A stretch of DNA of 49,373 nt from JANWZL01 sp041640815. GTDB taxonomy: Bacteria > Pseudomonadota > Gammaproteobacteria > Burkholderiales > Thiobacillaceae. Under the pieces are notes generated by a model, which searched no databases, was not told the origin of the DNA, and saw nothing but the letters and a program-made list of their open reading frames with translations. Every line of letters begins with the position of its first letter. Position 1 is the stretch's first letter. Location: contig JBEPZO010000013.1 of NCBI GenBank assembly GCA_041640815.1, positions 1 to 49,373 of the forward strand, read 5' to 3'. The position numbers and the translations under genes are program-made. This document shows, piece after piece, positions 16,910 through 26,156 of this stretch.

Positions 16910-18076
16910 TTGAAGAACAATAACGCCCTTGTCCTACCCGCCCTACTCTTACTCCTCGCTGCTGTGACCTGGATGGCAGAACCGGTTTGGCGCGTGGCGG
17001 CAGTTATCGTTTTCGGTGTTTACCTCCTGTTTACACTCCGCCACCGGCCATCCGACAGCGTACTCACCAATGCCGGTGAGCCAGCGCAGCCCGAAGTGGC
17101 TGCACGTCTACAGACTGCACTGCGTGAGGCAGGCAGCCAAGGTGAACATTTGTGCCAGACGATTAACAACGAGATCGACCGCGTTGAGCTGTTGCTACGC
17201 GAGGCAATCGAGAAGCTGCTCACCAGTTTCAACACCATCAATGAACACATCCGCGCGCAGCACGATCTGGCTCTATACATCGTTGGCGGTGCACAAGGTG
17301 AGCTGGAGGGCTCTAATCAGGTGCGCTTCACCGATTTCGTCCTGGACACTTCTAAGACTCTGGAGGTATTCGTAAACAACACCATCGAGACGAGCAAACT
17401 CGCCATGGGGCTGGTGGAGACCATGGAGGCCATTAACCAGGAGGCGGAGGCCATGCTCAAAATTTTGGGCGAGATCGAGGGTATCGCCAAACAGACCAAT
17501 CTGCTTGCCCTCAATGCCGCCATTGAAGCAGCCCGTGCTGGCGAGGCTGGCCGTGGTTTTGCCGTCGTCGCCGACGAGGTGCGCGCACTCTCACAGCGTA
17601 CTGACCAGTTCAGCCAGGAGATACGCAAACGCATGGATGCTGTGCAAGTCTCGCTGGGTAAGGCTAACCAAGCCATACATGAGGTGGCGACCATGGATAT
17701 GAGTCATGCGCTGCAATCGAAGCATCGCGTGCAAGAAACGATGCAAAGTATCGAGCGGCTCAACAATGCGATGAGCGAGGCAGCGCAAAAGATTAATCAG
17801 CACGCTGATGAGGTCGGAGTGCAGGTTAACCAGGCAGTCACCGCCTTACAATTCCAGGACATGACCACGCAATTGCTGGAACAAGGACGAACGCGGCTAC
17901 GGGCTCTGCAGGGAATGCTTAACGCACTGGCGAAACCCTCTGGTCTTGGAGAAAGCGGGCTTACAGGCCTGGCGACGTCCATTGAACACGCTGCAACCCA
18001 CCTCTTAGTGACTGACCCGAATAAGAACGCTGTGGCCCAGACCCACATGGGTGCGGGCGAGGTTGAACTGTTCTAG
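16910..18076 (+). CDS. Methyl-accepting chemotaxis protein without periplasmic sensor domain
   Basis: A short receptor: two adjacent N-terminal membrane segments (about residues 6-40), no room for a periplasmic domain, a helical region, then the signalling hairpin EGIAKQTNLLALNAAIEAARAG and GRGFAVVADEVRALSQRT. A late segment, TALQFQDMTTQLLEQ, is typical of receptors that pair with CheD or phosphatase systems. It ends in GEVELF, a tail also found on CheD in this cluster. TTG 16910 is preferred because AGAGG lies 6 bases before it. TTG 16904 has no spacing. First gene of the cluster, 14 bases before cheY. The signal sensed is unknown and may be intracellular or membrane-derived. Confidence 0.85.
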   Translation: MKNNNALVLPALLLLLAAVTWMAEPVWRVAAVIVFGVYLLFTLRHRPSDSVLTNAGEPAQPEVAARLQTALREAGSQGEHLCQTINNEIDRVELLLREAIEKLLTSFNTINEHIRAQHDLALYIVGGAQGELEGSNQVRFTDFVLDTSKTLEVFVNNTIETSKLAMGLVETMEAINQEAEAMLKILGEIEGIAKQTNLLALNAAIEAARAGEAGRGFAVVADEVRALSQRTDQFSQEIRKRMDAVQVSLGKANQAIHEVATMDMSHALQSKHRVQETMQSIERLNNAMSEAAQKINQHADEVGVQVNQAVTALQFQDMTTQLLEQGRTRLRALQGMLNALAKPSGLGESGLTGLATSIEHAATHLLVTDPNKNAVAQTHMGAGEVELF

Positions 18077-18090
18077 GACGAGGTATCTTC

Positions 18091-18456
18091 ATGGGCAAGG
18101 TCGTTTTAACCGTTGACGATTCCGCCTCCATCCGCCAGATGGTGGCTTTCACTTTGAAAAGTGCCGGCTACGAGATCGTCGAGGCTGTCGACGGGGAGGA
18201 TGGCCTTAACAAGGCAAAGTTGCGACAAGCAGACCTCATCCTCACCGACCAGAACATGCCGAAGATGGATGGGCTCACCCTCATCAAATCTCTGCGCGCC
18301 ATGCCGCAATATCGCAGCACGCCCATCTTGATGCTCACCACGGAATCTTCTGAAGCGATGAAGTCGGCTGGCCGCGCTGCCGGAGCAACCGGCTGGCTGG
18401 TCAAACCCTTCGACCCGCAGAAGCTTTTGGAGGTAGTAAGAAAGGTCATCGGGTAG
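18091..18456 (+). CDS. cheY: Chemotaxis response regulator CheY
   Basis: A single receiver domain of 121 residues that carries the phosphoryl signal from CheA to the motor. The acidic pocket is VDD (residues 8-10), the phosphorylated Asp is D53 in LILTDQNMPKMDG, then the switch threonines in LMLTTES and the conserved Lys in WLVKPFDP. GACGAGG lies just upstream as a Shine-Dalgarno sequence. It is located between the first receptor and cheA. No CheZ phosphatase is encoded in the window. Confidence 0.95.
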   Translation: MGKVVLTVDDSASIRQMVAFTLKSAGYEIVEAVDGEDGLNKAKLRQADLILTDQNMPKMDGLTLIKSLRAMPQYRSTPILMLTTESSEAMKSAGRAAGATGWLVKPFDPQKLLEVVRKVIG

Positions 18457-18522
18457 CGTATAGCCACGCTTGCGATCAGCGCTAAGGTCCAGTACCTGCT
18501 CTAGCTTTCCGAACAGCGCGCG

Positions 18523-20748
18523 ATGACGATCGACATCAGTCAGTTTCACGAAGTCTTCTTCGAGGAGGCTGCGGAGCACCTGGCCAATATGGAGAGTCTC
18601 TTGCTAGCCCTTGATGTCGAGTCTCCCGCAGCCGAAGATCTCAACGCCATCTTTCGTGCCGCCCACTCCATCAAGGGCGGCAGCGGCACCTTCGGTTTCA
18701 GCGACATGACCGAGGTGACGCACATCCTGGAGACCCTGCTCGACCGCGTGCGCAAGGGAGAGCTGGCGCTGACCACCGAAATGGTGGACGCCTTCCTCGC
18801 CGCCGGAGACGTCCTCAAGGCGCTGCTTGCCCATCACCAGGGCGGCACTGAAGTGGATGCCGCGCAGGTGCGCGAGGTGTGCGCCCGGTTAGAGTCCTTT
18901 GCCGGCCAGGGGAAAGCCGCGCCTAGCACGCACACCCGCTATTGGGTGGAATGCGCCCTACCGCCTGAGATCGCCGCGGATACCGCGGCTGTAGATAACC
19001 TGCTTGCCGCGTTGGCGGAGGTCGCTAGCTGTGAGGTGCAACAGCGCCCTACTGCCGAATCGCCACGGCTTGCCTTATGGGCGAGCACATCTCAGGGGGA
19101 CGCGGCATTACGCGAGATATTGGGTTATTACGCTTTTTCGGATGACATCTCGATCGTGCCTGGCGGCCCGCATGAGGCTTATGGGCTATTCGACCAGACG
19201 TCATCGAGCGCCGTACCGGCGTCGGAACCAGCCTACGGCTTGTTCGATTTGTCACCCACAGCGCCGCCAGCGGCGGGCCCCGCGTCGGATAGCAGCTATG
19301 GCTTCTTTCAAGACGCGCCAGGAGCTCCTGCGGCCGAGAACCCGCTAGCAGCTTCGGCTGCAGACGAAGGCTATGGCTTCTTTCCCGACGCCCCTGGGGC
19401 GCCGGCGGCGCCACTGTCGTCGCCAGCTGCGGCAGCGCCCAGCGCCCTGCCACCGAAAGGCCAACACGGTCATGCTAGCGACAAGCCGGCATCACTAGGC
19501 AGCCGCAGCACTCAACGCGATAAAGACAAAATCGCACCCAGCGCAACGCTTGAAGCATCAAGCATCCGGGTTTCGGTGGACAAGGTTGATCAGCTCATCA
19601 ACCTCGTCGGCGAGCTCGTCATCACCCAGGCCATGCTGGCGCAGTCGGCCAGTCACCTCGATCCCGTCCAGGCCGAGCGGCTACTTGCCGGCATCGACCT
19701 GCTGGCGCGTAACACTCGTGATCTGCAAGAGGCGGTGATGGGCATCCGCATGCTGCCTATGAGCATGGTGTTCAACCGCTTCCCACGTGTAGTGCGCGAC
19801 CTGGCTAACAAGCTCGGTAAACAGGTTGAGCTTAAAACCATTGGCGAGGCCACGGAACTAGACAAGGGCTTGATCGAGAAGATCACCGACCCGCTCACCC
19901 ACCTCATCCGCAACAGCCTCGATCACGGCATCGAGACACCGGACAAACGCATCGCCGCCGGCAAAGACCCCAAGGGTACCATCACTCTCAAGGCAAGCCA
20001 CCAGGGCGGCAACATCGTCATCGAGGTGATGGATGACGGCGCAGGCTTAAACCGTGACAAGATCCTGGCCAAGGCGCGCGAACGCGGCCTTCAAGTGCAT
20101 GACGCCATGACCGACCAGGAGGTCTGGCAACTCATCTACGCCCCAGGCTTCTCTACGGCAGAACAAGTAACCGATGTCTCTGGCCGCGGCGTCGGTATGG
20201 ACGTGGTGAAAAAGAACATCGAGAGCCTAGGCGGCCGGGTCGAGATCGATTCCTCGCCAGGCTTTGGCACCCGCATTACCATCCGCCTGCCGCTCACCCT
20301 GGCCATCCTGGACGGTATGTCGGTGGGTGTGGGCGGCGAGACCTACATCGTACCGCTGACCGTGGTGGTCGAATCGCTGCAGCCGCGCCCGGAGGACATC
20401 AAGACCATCGCTGGCGAAGGGCGGGTGGTTAATATCCGTGGCGAGTACCTCCCGCTGATCCCCCTGGCTGAGGTCTTTAATCTTACTGGGGCTGTACGCG
20501 AACCTTGGAAGGGGATTTTGATGGTTGTCGAGGCTGAAGGTGGGCGCGCGGCATTGTTTGTCGACGAGCTGCTCGGCCAACATCAGTTTGTCATTAAAAG
20601 CTTAGAAAGCAATTACCGCAAGGTGGAGGGGGTATCCGGTGCCACCATCATGGGTGACGGCCGTGTAGCCCTAATTCTGGATATAGCTGCCCTCATCCGC
20701 ATGGGCCTCAACCTCCACCGCAACGCGCATGAGCCACAGGCCGCGTAA
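18523..20748 (+). CDS. cheA: Chemotaxis histidine kinase CheA
   Basis: A 741-residue kinase. P1 carries the phosphorylated H48 in RAAHSIKGGSGTFGF. A P2-like region is at about 135-215. A Pro/Ala-rich linker (about 215-340) contains four YG(L/F)F repeats at Y220, Y238, Y259 and Y284. P3 dimerisation begins at SIRVSVDKVDQLINLVGELV. The P4 kinase has the N box NSLDHGIE, DDGAGLNRDK and GRGVGMDVVKKNIE. The C-terminal P5 CheW-like domain starts near ILDGMSVGVGGETYIVPL. All catalytic boxes are intact. The repeats in the linker are unusual and resemble repeated docking motifs. cheW follows after 13 bases. Confidence 0.95.
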   Translation: MTIDISQFHEVFFEEAAEHLANMESLLLALDVESPAAEDLNAIFRAAHSIKGGSGTFGFSDMTEVTHILETLLDRVRKGELALTTEMVDAFLAAGDVLKALLAHHQGGTEVDAAQVREVCARLESFAGQGKAAPSTHTRYWVECALPPEIAADTAAVDNLLAALAEVASCEVQQRPTAESPRLALWASTSQGDAALREILGYYAFSDDISIVPGGPHEAYGLFDQTSSSAVPASEPAYGLFDLSPTAPPAAGPASDSSYGFFQDAPGAPAAENPLAASAADEGYGFFPDAPGAPAAPLSSPAAAAPSALPPKGQHGHASDKPASLGSRSTQRDKDKIAPSATLEASSIRVSVDKVDQLINLVGELVITQAMLAQSASHLDPVQAERLLAGIDLLARNTRDLQEAVMGIRMLPMSMVFNRFPRVVRDLANKLGKQVELKTIGEATELDKGLIEKITDPLTHLIRNSLDHGIETPDKRIAAGKDPKGTITLKASHQGGNIVIEVMDDGAGLNRDKILAKARERGLQVHDAMTDQEVWQLIYAPGFSTAEQVTDVSGRGVGMDVVKKNIESLGGRVEIDSSPGFGTRITIRLPLTLAILDGMSVGVGGETYIVPLTVVVESLQPRPEDIKTIAGEGRVVNIRGEYLPLIPLAEVFNLTGAVREPWKGILMVVEAEGGRAALFVDELLGQHQFVIKSLESNYRKVEGVSGATIMGDGRVALILDIAALIRMGLNLHRNAHEPQAA

Positions 20749-20761
20749 GGAGGCGCACAAC

Positions 20762-21265
20762 ATGGACCAGACCCAGCCATCACAGGCTCCAGTTGGATCT
20801 GGGGAATATCTCACCTTCACCTTGGGGCAAGAAGAATACGGTATCGACATCCTGAAAGTGCAGGAGATTCGCGGCTACGAGCAGCCGACAAGGATCGCCA
20901 ATACCCCGCCTTTTCTCAAAGGGGTGATCAACCTGCGTGGCGTGATCGTGCCTATCGTCGACCTGCGTATCAAGTTCAATCTAGGCGAGCCAACCTACGA
21001 CCAGTTTACTGTTGTCATCATCCTTAACGTTGCCGAGCGCGTCGTCGGCATCGTGGTCGATGGCGTGTCAGATGTGATCGAACTCAATTCCGATAACCTG
21101 CGACCTGCACCCACGTTTAGCTCCACCCTTGATACACGTTACATTCTCGGCCTGGGGGCCGTGGATGAGCGCATGATCATCGTTGTGGACATCGAACGGC
21201 TGATGTGTAGCCCTGAAATGGCCTTGATGGACGCCGCCATGGATGATAGTTGCAACCTCGCATGA
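20762..21265 (+). CDS. cheW: Chemotaxis coupling protein CheW
   Basis: A 167-residue adaptor that links receptors to CheA. Family marks are YLTFTLGQEEYGIDILKVQE, NTPPFLKGVINLRGVIVPIVDLR and VGIVVDGVSDVIEL. The upstream frame is open, but the ATG at 20762 has AAGGAGG, overlapping the cheA stop, 7 bases before it. This is the only stand-alone CheW in the window and probably serves all three receptors. Confidence 0.95.
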   Translation: MDQTQPSQAPVGSGEYLTFTLGQEEYGIDILKVQEIRGYEQPTRIANTPPFLKGVINLRGVIVPIVDLRIKFNLGEPTYDQFTVVIILNVAERVVGIVVDGVSDVIELNSDNLRPAPTFSSTLDTRYILGLGAVDERMIIVVDIERLMCSPEMALMDAAMDDSCNLA

Positions 21266-21305
21266 GCTCCATTGACGCTTCGAGTTATGTAAGAGGTCTA
21301 CGACG

Positions 21306-23696
21306 ATGATCAAAAACTTGACCTTAAAAGGCCGCATTAACGGCAGTCTAGCCATCCTCATCATCTTCATGTTGGTGCTGGGGGCAGCGGGTTTGTTCAG
21401 CCTAAATCGCAGCCTGCACGATATCCGTCGCCTTGATGAGGAAGGTTTGCAAGTCCAACGTCTGGCAGTGCAGATCCGTACCCTCATACTTGAGAGTCAC
21501 ATGCACCTTGCTCTCGCGCTCCAGCACGCACCTGGGCTTGAGGTTGCAAAGTTGCACGATCATCCGCTGAGCCTCCACTTAGAGATCATTCGCCGCAATC
21601 GTCAACAGATCAACGCCCTGCTTGCCGAGCTCAACCAATTGGCCTTGCCGGCATCTATACGCGAGAAACTCGCCGCAGCAGCGGATGCGCGTCGACGCTA
21701 TGGTGAAGAAGGCCTCCTGCCAGCCGTGGAAGCTCTTAAGGTAGACGAGTTTTACGAAGCGGCCTATATCCTGACCAGCCGCATGAACCCCCTGCTTAAA
21801 GAAGTAGACGACACTACTCAGGCCGTCTTAGAGGCGATCAAGTCGCACACTTTAGCCATGCGTGCACAAGCAGAAAAGCGCAACGCGATGATGCATGGAC
21901 TGACCGCCCTGTTAGCAGGTTTGGCCGTGCTCGCTGCAATAATCCTCGGCTGGTTGTTATTGCGGCAAATCGTACGGCCATTAGATCATGCCATTGAAGT
22001 GTTCGGCCACATCGCCGAAGGGCGATATGACACAGCGATTGTTATCGAACGGGATGATGAGATCGGACGTCTGCTGCAAGCCCTACGAGCGATGCAGGCC
22101 AAGCTGGCGCGCGATATCGCCGAAACGAAGCGCTTGGCCGACGAGAACATGCGCATCCGCATCGCTTTGGACAACGTTTCCACCAACGTCATGATCGCCG
22201 ATCATGCCTACAACATCATTTATCTCAACAAATCGATACGCGAGATGCTGCAGAAGGCTGAGTCAGCGATACGGCAGGATTTGCCTCAGTTCAATGTCAA
22301 CACTCTGCTCGGCGCGAACATCGATGCCTTCCATAAGAACCCGGCGCACCAAAGGACCTTGCTTGCTCATCTCAACGGCGCGCATCGCACCCAGATCAAA
22401 CTTGGGGGTCGCACCTTCAGCCTCACTGCCAACCCCGTCATCAATGACAAGGGCGAGCGCCTGGGTGCGGTGGTAGAGTGGTTTGACCGCACGGCGGAGG
22501 TGTTGGTGGAAGAGGAGATCGCCAACCTTATCGATGCGGCGGCAGCGGGCGACTACAGCCAGCGCATCAGCCTTAAAGGCAAGGAAGGCTTCTTCCGCCA
22601 GCTCTCCGAGGGCATCAATGCGCTATTGGAGACCACCGAGCGCGGCGTCAACGACGTGGCGCGCGTGCTCAGGGCATTGGCCGAGGGTGATCTCACCCAG
22701 CGCATCGAGGCCGACTACCAGGGCCTGTTCGGCGAACTCAAAGAGGCCAGCAACGCCACCAGCGAGCGTCTCAAAGAGATCGTCGCCCAAATCCGCGCCG
22801 CCACCGATGCCATCAACACCGCAGCCAGAGAGATCGCCGCCGGCAACGCCGATCTCTCCAGCCGCACCGAGGCCCAAGCCTCCAGCCTGCAGGAGACCGC
22901 CTCGAGCATGGACGAGCTGACCTCCACCGTCAAACAAAACGCCGACAACGCCCGCCAGGCCAATCAGCTCGCGCAAGGCGCCTCGAGCGTGGCGGTCAAG
23001 GGCGGCCAGGTAGTGGGCGAGGTCGTCAACACCATGGGCGCCATTGCCGAGGCCTCGAAGAAGATCGCCGACATCATCAGCGTCATCGATGGCATTGCCT
23101 TCCAGACCAACATCCTCGCCCTCAACGCCGCCGTCGAGGCAGCTCGCGCCGGCGAGCAGGGCCGCGGCTTCGCCGTGGTGGCAGGCGAGGTGCGAAACCT
23201 CGCCCAGCGCTCGGCAGCCGCCGCCAAAGAGATCAAAAGCCTCATTTCCGACTCGGTGGAGAAGGTCGACAACGGCTACAAGCTGGTCGAGCAAGCCGGT
23301 CGGACCATGGACGAGATCGTGCAGGCGGTCAAACGCGTCACCGACATCATGGCCGAAATCACCGCCGCCAGCGTGGAACAAAGCCAAGGAATAGAGCAAG
23401 TGAACACCGCAGTTGCGCAAATGGACGAAATGACCCAGCAAAACGCCGCCTTGGTAGAAGAAGCAGCCGCCGCTGCCGAGTCCTTGCAGGAACAGGCAGA
23501 AAACCTAGCGCGGGCTGTAGCCCTGTTCAAACTCGCCGCACATCCCAGCTCAACACCCACAACCTCCTCCGCCTTGCCACCCCCTACCATCCGCACCCCC
23601 CACTCCTCCACTCGCAAACCAGCCGTTTTGGCACGCAAGGATAGAACTACACACCGGTCTGAACGGCCGGACGATGGCGATTGGGAAGAATTCTGA
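21306..23696 (+). CDS. Methyl-accepting chemotaxis protein with periplasmic and PAS domains
   Basis: A 796-residue receptor. Membrane segments lie near residues 14-34 and 198-220, enclosing a helical periplasmic sensor of four-helix-bundle type. A HAMP domain follows, then a PAS-like domain (about 275-395, with IRIALDNVSTNVMIAD), a second HAMP-like segment, and the signalling domain with EAQASSLQETASSMDELTS methylation helix and IAFQTNILALNAAVEAARAG tip, Tsr/Tar class. It ends in DGDWEEF. WEEF resembles the NWETF pentapeptide that tethers CheR and CheB in enteric receptors. From base 22484 its 3' half is almost identical to the next receptor gene. Confidence 0.9.
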   Translation: MIKNLTLKGRINGSLAILIIFMLVLGAAGLFSLNRSLHDIRRLDEEGLQVQRLAVQIRTLILESHMHLALALQHAPGLEVAKLHDHPLSLHLEIIRRNRQQINALLAELNQLALPASIREKLAAAADARRRYGEEGLLPAVEALKVDEFYEAAYILTSRMNPLLKEVDDTTQAVLEAIKSHTLAMRAQAEKRNAMMHGLTALLAGLAVLAAIILGWLLLRQIVRPLDHAIEVFGHIAEGRYDTAIVIERDDEIGRLLQALRAMQAKLARDIAETKRLADENMRIRIALDNVSTNVMIADHAYNIIYLNKSIREMLQKAESAIRQDLPQFNVNTLLGANIDAFHKNPAHQRTLLAHLNGAHRTQIKLGGRTFSLTANPVINDKGERLGAVVEWFDRTAEVLVEEEIANLIDAAAAGDYSQRISLKGKEGFFRQLSEGINALLETTERGVNDVARVLRALAEGDLTQRIEADYQGLFGELKEASNATSERLKEIVAQIRAATDAINTAAREIAAGNADLSSRTEAQASSLQETASSMDELTSTVKQNADNARQANQLAQGASSVAVKGGQVVGEVVNTMGAIAEASKKIADIISVIDGIAFQTNILALNAAVEAARAGEQGRGFAVVAGEVRNLAQRSAAAAKEIKSLISDSVEKVDNGYKLVEQAGRTMDEIVQAVKRVTDIMAEITAASVEQSQGIEQVNTAVAQMDEMTQQNAALVEEAAAAAESLQEQAENLARAVALFKLAAHPSSTPTTSSALPPPTIRTPHSSTRKPAVLARKDRTTHRSERPDDGDWEEF
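22484..23631 (+). repeat. Receptor-gene repeat copy 1 (1148 bp)
   Basis: Encodes the second HAMP-like and signalling part of the first large receptor. The same 1148 bases recur at 24941-26088 with offset 2457. By eye I find one difference (C at 23582, T at 26039), and the shared reading is uninterrupted. Sequences outside the boundaries diverge at once. Confidence 0.9.
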
Positions 23697-23774
23697 GGTA
23701 GAGCTAGAACTAAGTTGGAGTTTGCCTCAGCCTCTGTCCAACGATCAATCACTGCTCAGCAAAGGCTCAAGACC

Positions 23775-26156
23775 ATGCGCATCAACATGCCTGTCACCAA
23801 CGTCGAGCGCATCATGCGCGATGGCGAATACATTGTCTCCCGTACTGACTCGCGCGGCATCATTACCTATGTCAACCCCTATTTCTGCGAGATCAGCGGT
23901 TTTTCGCAAAAAGAGCTCATCGGTTCACCGCACAACATCGTGCGACATCCCGACATGCCCGCCGAGGCGTTCAAAGACCTATGGGACACCCTCAAGTCTG
24001 GCAAGCCGTGGACGGGCTATGTGAAAAACCGCTGCAAGAACGGTGATCACTACTGGGTCGTCGCCAACGCTACGCCGATATGGCAGAACGGTCAGATCAC
24101 GGGTTATCTATCCGTGCGCACTAAACCGGATCGCGCCTCGATCGAGGCCGTTGAAAAGCTCTACGCCCGCTTCAAAGCAGGCAAAGCAAAAGGTTTATGC
24201 ATTAAGGAGGGGAGAGTCGTCAGCACAAGCCCGCTGGCGAGACTGGCGCTCAGTTTGCACGATTTAGCGCTGGCTACCAAGATTAACTTGCTCGTGCTCT
24301 ACATGGCTGCTATCGCCTTAGGAGGGGTGGCTGTAGCCGAATTCCTGCGTCAGCCTTTTGCCGCCTTCACCTTAGTCACGGTCGGCGCCTTGCTCGGTTT
24401 TGCCCTAGCCGGCTGGACGAGACGCTACCTCAAGCCATTAACTACCCTTGCTGAGCAGATGCGAAAGGTCGCGCAAGGCGACTTCAGCGTCATCGTCAGT
24501 AAGTTCGCCAACGACGAAATCGGCGCCATGACCGATGCCTTCCGCTCGCTCTATATTCGGCTCGGCGATGATCTGGCGCAGTCGCGCCAACGCGAGGAAG
24601 ACGCCTTGCGCATCAAGATCGGTCTGGACAACGTCAGCACAGGCGTAATGATTGCCGATAAGGAACGCAAGATCATCTATGCCAATAAATCGGTGATCGA
24701 CCTCTTAAGCAAGGTAGAAAACGAAATCAGAGAAAACGTGCCCAACTTCTCACCGCAGAACATGCTAGGCATGAGTATTGACGTTTTCCACAAGAACCCC
24801 GAGCACCAGGCACAGCTACTCGCCAGCCTAAGCGGTACCCATACCGCAGCCATCCGCATCGGGCCGCGGCATATGGTGGTGCGGGCAAGTCCCGTGATCA
24901 ACGAGCGCGGTGAGCGCTTAGGGACGGTAGCAGAGTGGACTGACCGCACGGCGGAGGTGTTGGTGGAAGAGGAGATCGCCAACCTTATCGATGCGGCGGC
25001 AGCGGGCGACTACAGCCAGCGCATCAGCCTTAAAGGCAAGGAAGGCTTCTTCCGCCAGCTCTCCGAGGGCATCAATGCGCTATTGGAGACCACCGAGCGC
25101 GGCGTCAACGACGTGGCGCGCGTGCTCAGGGCATTGGCCGAGGGTGATCTCACCCAGCGCATCGAGGCCGACTACCAGGGCCTGTTCGGCGAACTCAAAG
25201 AGGCCAGCAACGCCACCAGCGAGCGTCTCAAAGAGATCGTCGCCCAAATCCGCGCCGCCACCGATGCCATCAACACCGCAGCCAGAGAGATCGCCGCCGG
25301 CAACGCCGATCTCTCCAGCCGCACCGAGGCCCAAGCCTCCAGCCTGCAGGAGACCGCCTCGAGCATGGACGAGCTGACCTCCACCGTCAAACAAAACGCC
25401 GACAACGCCCGCCAGGCCAATCAGCTCGCGCAAGGCGCCTCGAGCGTGGCGGTCAAGGGCGGCCAGGTAGTGGGCGAGGTCGTCAACACCATGGGCGCCA
25501 TTGCCGAGGCCTCGAAGAAGATCGCCGACATCATCAGCGTCATCGATGGCATTGCCTTCCAGACCAACATCCTCGCCCTCAACGCCGCCGTCGAGGCAGC
25601 TCGCGCCGGCGAGCAGGGCCGCGGCTTCGCCGTGGTGGCAGGCGAGGTGCGAAACCTCGCCCAGCGCTCGGCAGCCGCCGCCAAAGAGATCAAAAGCCTC
25701 ATTTCCGACTCGGTGGAGAAGGTCGACAACGGCTACAAGCTGGTCGAGCAAGCCGGTCGGACCATGGACGAGATCGTGCAGGCGGTCAAACGCGTCACCG
25801 ACATCATGGCCGAAATCACCGCCGCCAGCGTGGAACAAAGCCAAGGAATAGAGCAAGTGAACACCGCAGTTGCGCAAATGGACGAAATGACCCAGCAAAA
25901 CGCCGCCTTGGTAGAAGAAGCAGCCGCCGCTGCCGAGTCCTTGCAGGAACAGGCAGAAAACCTAGCGCGGGCTGTAGCCCTGTTCAAACTCGCCGCACAT
26001 CCCAGCTCAACACCCACAACCTCCTCCGCCTTGCCACCTCCTACCATCCGCACCCCCCACTCCTCCACTCGCAAACCAGCCGTTTTGGTCCGTAGCCCAA
26101 TCCAGGAGTTACCCAAGACCAGCCCTACCGATACCGATGAATGGGAGGAGTTTTGA
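23775..26156 (+). CDS. Aer-like PAS-containing methyl-accepting chemotaxis protein
   Basis: A 793-residue receptor with an N-terminal PAS domain of the Aer type (RTDSRGIITYVNPYFCEISG, then HPDMPAEAFKDLWDTLKSG and KNGDHYWVVANATP), which in Aer binds FAD and senses redox or energy state. Two close membrane segments follow at about 172-217, so there is no real periplasmic domain. HAMP, a second PAS-like domain, another HAMP and the signalling domain complete it. It ends in DEWEEF, a probable CheR/CheB tether. ATG 23775 is chosen because the PAS domain starts there and AAAGG lies upstream. The frame runs back to 23715. The 3' half is a near-copy of the preceding receptor. Confidence 0.9.
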   Translation: MRINMPVTNVERIMRDGEYIVSRTDSRGIITYVNPYFCEISGFSQKELIGSPHNIVRHPDMPAEAFKDLWDTLKSGKPWTGYVKNRCKNGDHYWVVANATPIWQNGQITGYLSVRTKPDRASIEAVEKLYARFKAGKAKGLCIKEGRVVSTSPLARLALSLHDLALATKINLLVLYMAAIALGGVAVAEFLRQPFAAFTLVTVGALLGFALAGWTRRYLKPLTTLAEQMRKVAQGDFSVIVSKFANDEIGAMTDAFRSLYIRLGDDLAQSRQREEDALRIKIGLDNVSTGVMIADKERKIIYANKSVIDLLSKVENEIRENVPNFSPQNMLGMSIDVFHKNPEHQAQLLASLSGTHTAAIRIGPRHMVVRASPVINERGERLGTVAEWTDRTAEVLVEEEIANLIDAAAAGDYSQRISLKGKEGFFRQLSEGINALLETTERGVNDVARVLRALAEGDLTQRIEADYQGLFGELKEASNATSERLKEIVAQIRAATDAINTAAREIAAGNADLSSRTEAQASSLQETASSMDELTSTVKQNADNARQANQLAQGASSVAVKGGQVVGEVVNTMGAIAEASKKIADIISVIDGIAFQTNILALNAAVEAARAGEQGRGFAVVAGEVRNLAQRSAAAAKEIKSLISDSVEKVDNGYKLVEQAGRTMDEIVQAVKRVTDIMAEITAASVEQSQGIEQVNTAVAQMDEMTQQNAALVEEAAAAAESLQEQAENLARAVALFKLAAHPSSTPTTSSALPPPTIRTPHSSTRKPAVLVRSPIQELPKTSPTDTDEWEEF
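24941..26088 (+). repeat. Receptor-gene repeat copy 2 (1148 bp)
   Basis: Second copy of the receptor signalling-domain repeat, in the Aer-like gene. The near-absence of silent changes over more than 1.1 kb points to a recent duplication or ongoing gene conversion. Confidence 0.9.

Noticed and set aside
22623..25898. Long minus-strand open frames with 272 codons inside both receptor genes
   Set aside because: They are identical because the receptor repeats are identical, lie entirely opposite the well-conserved signalling domains, and encode no known motif.
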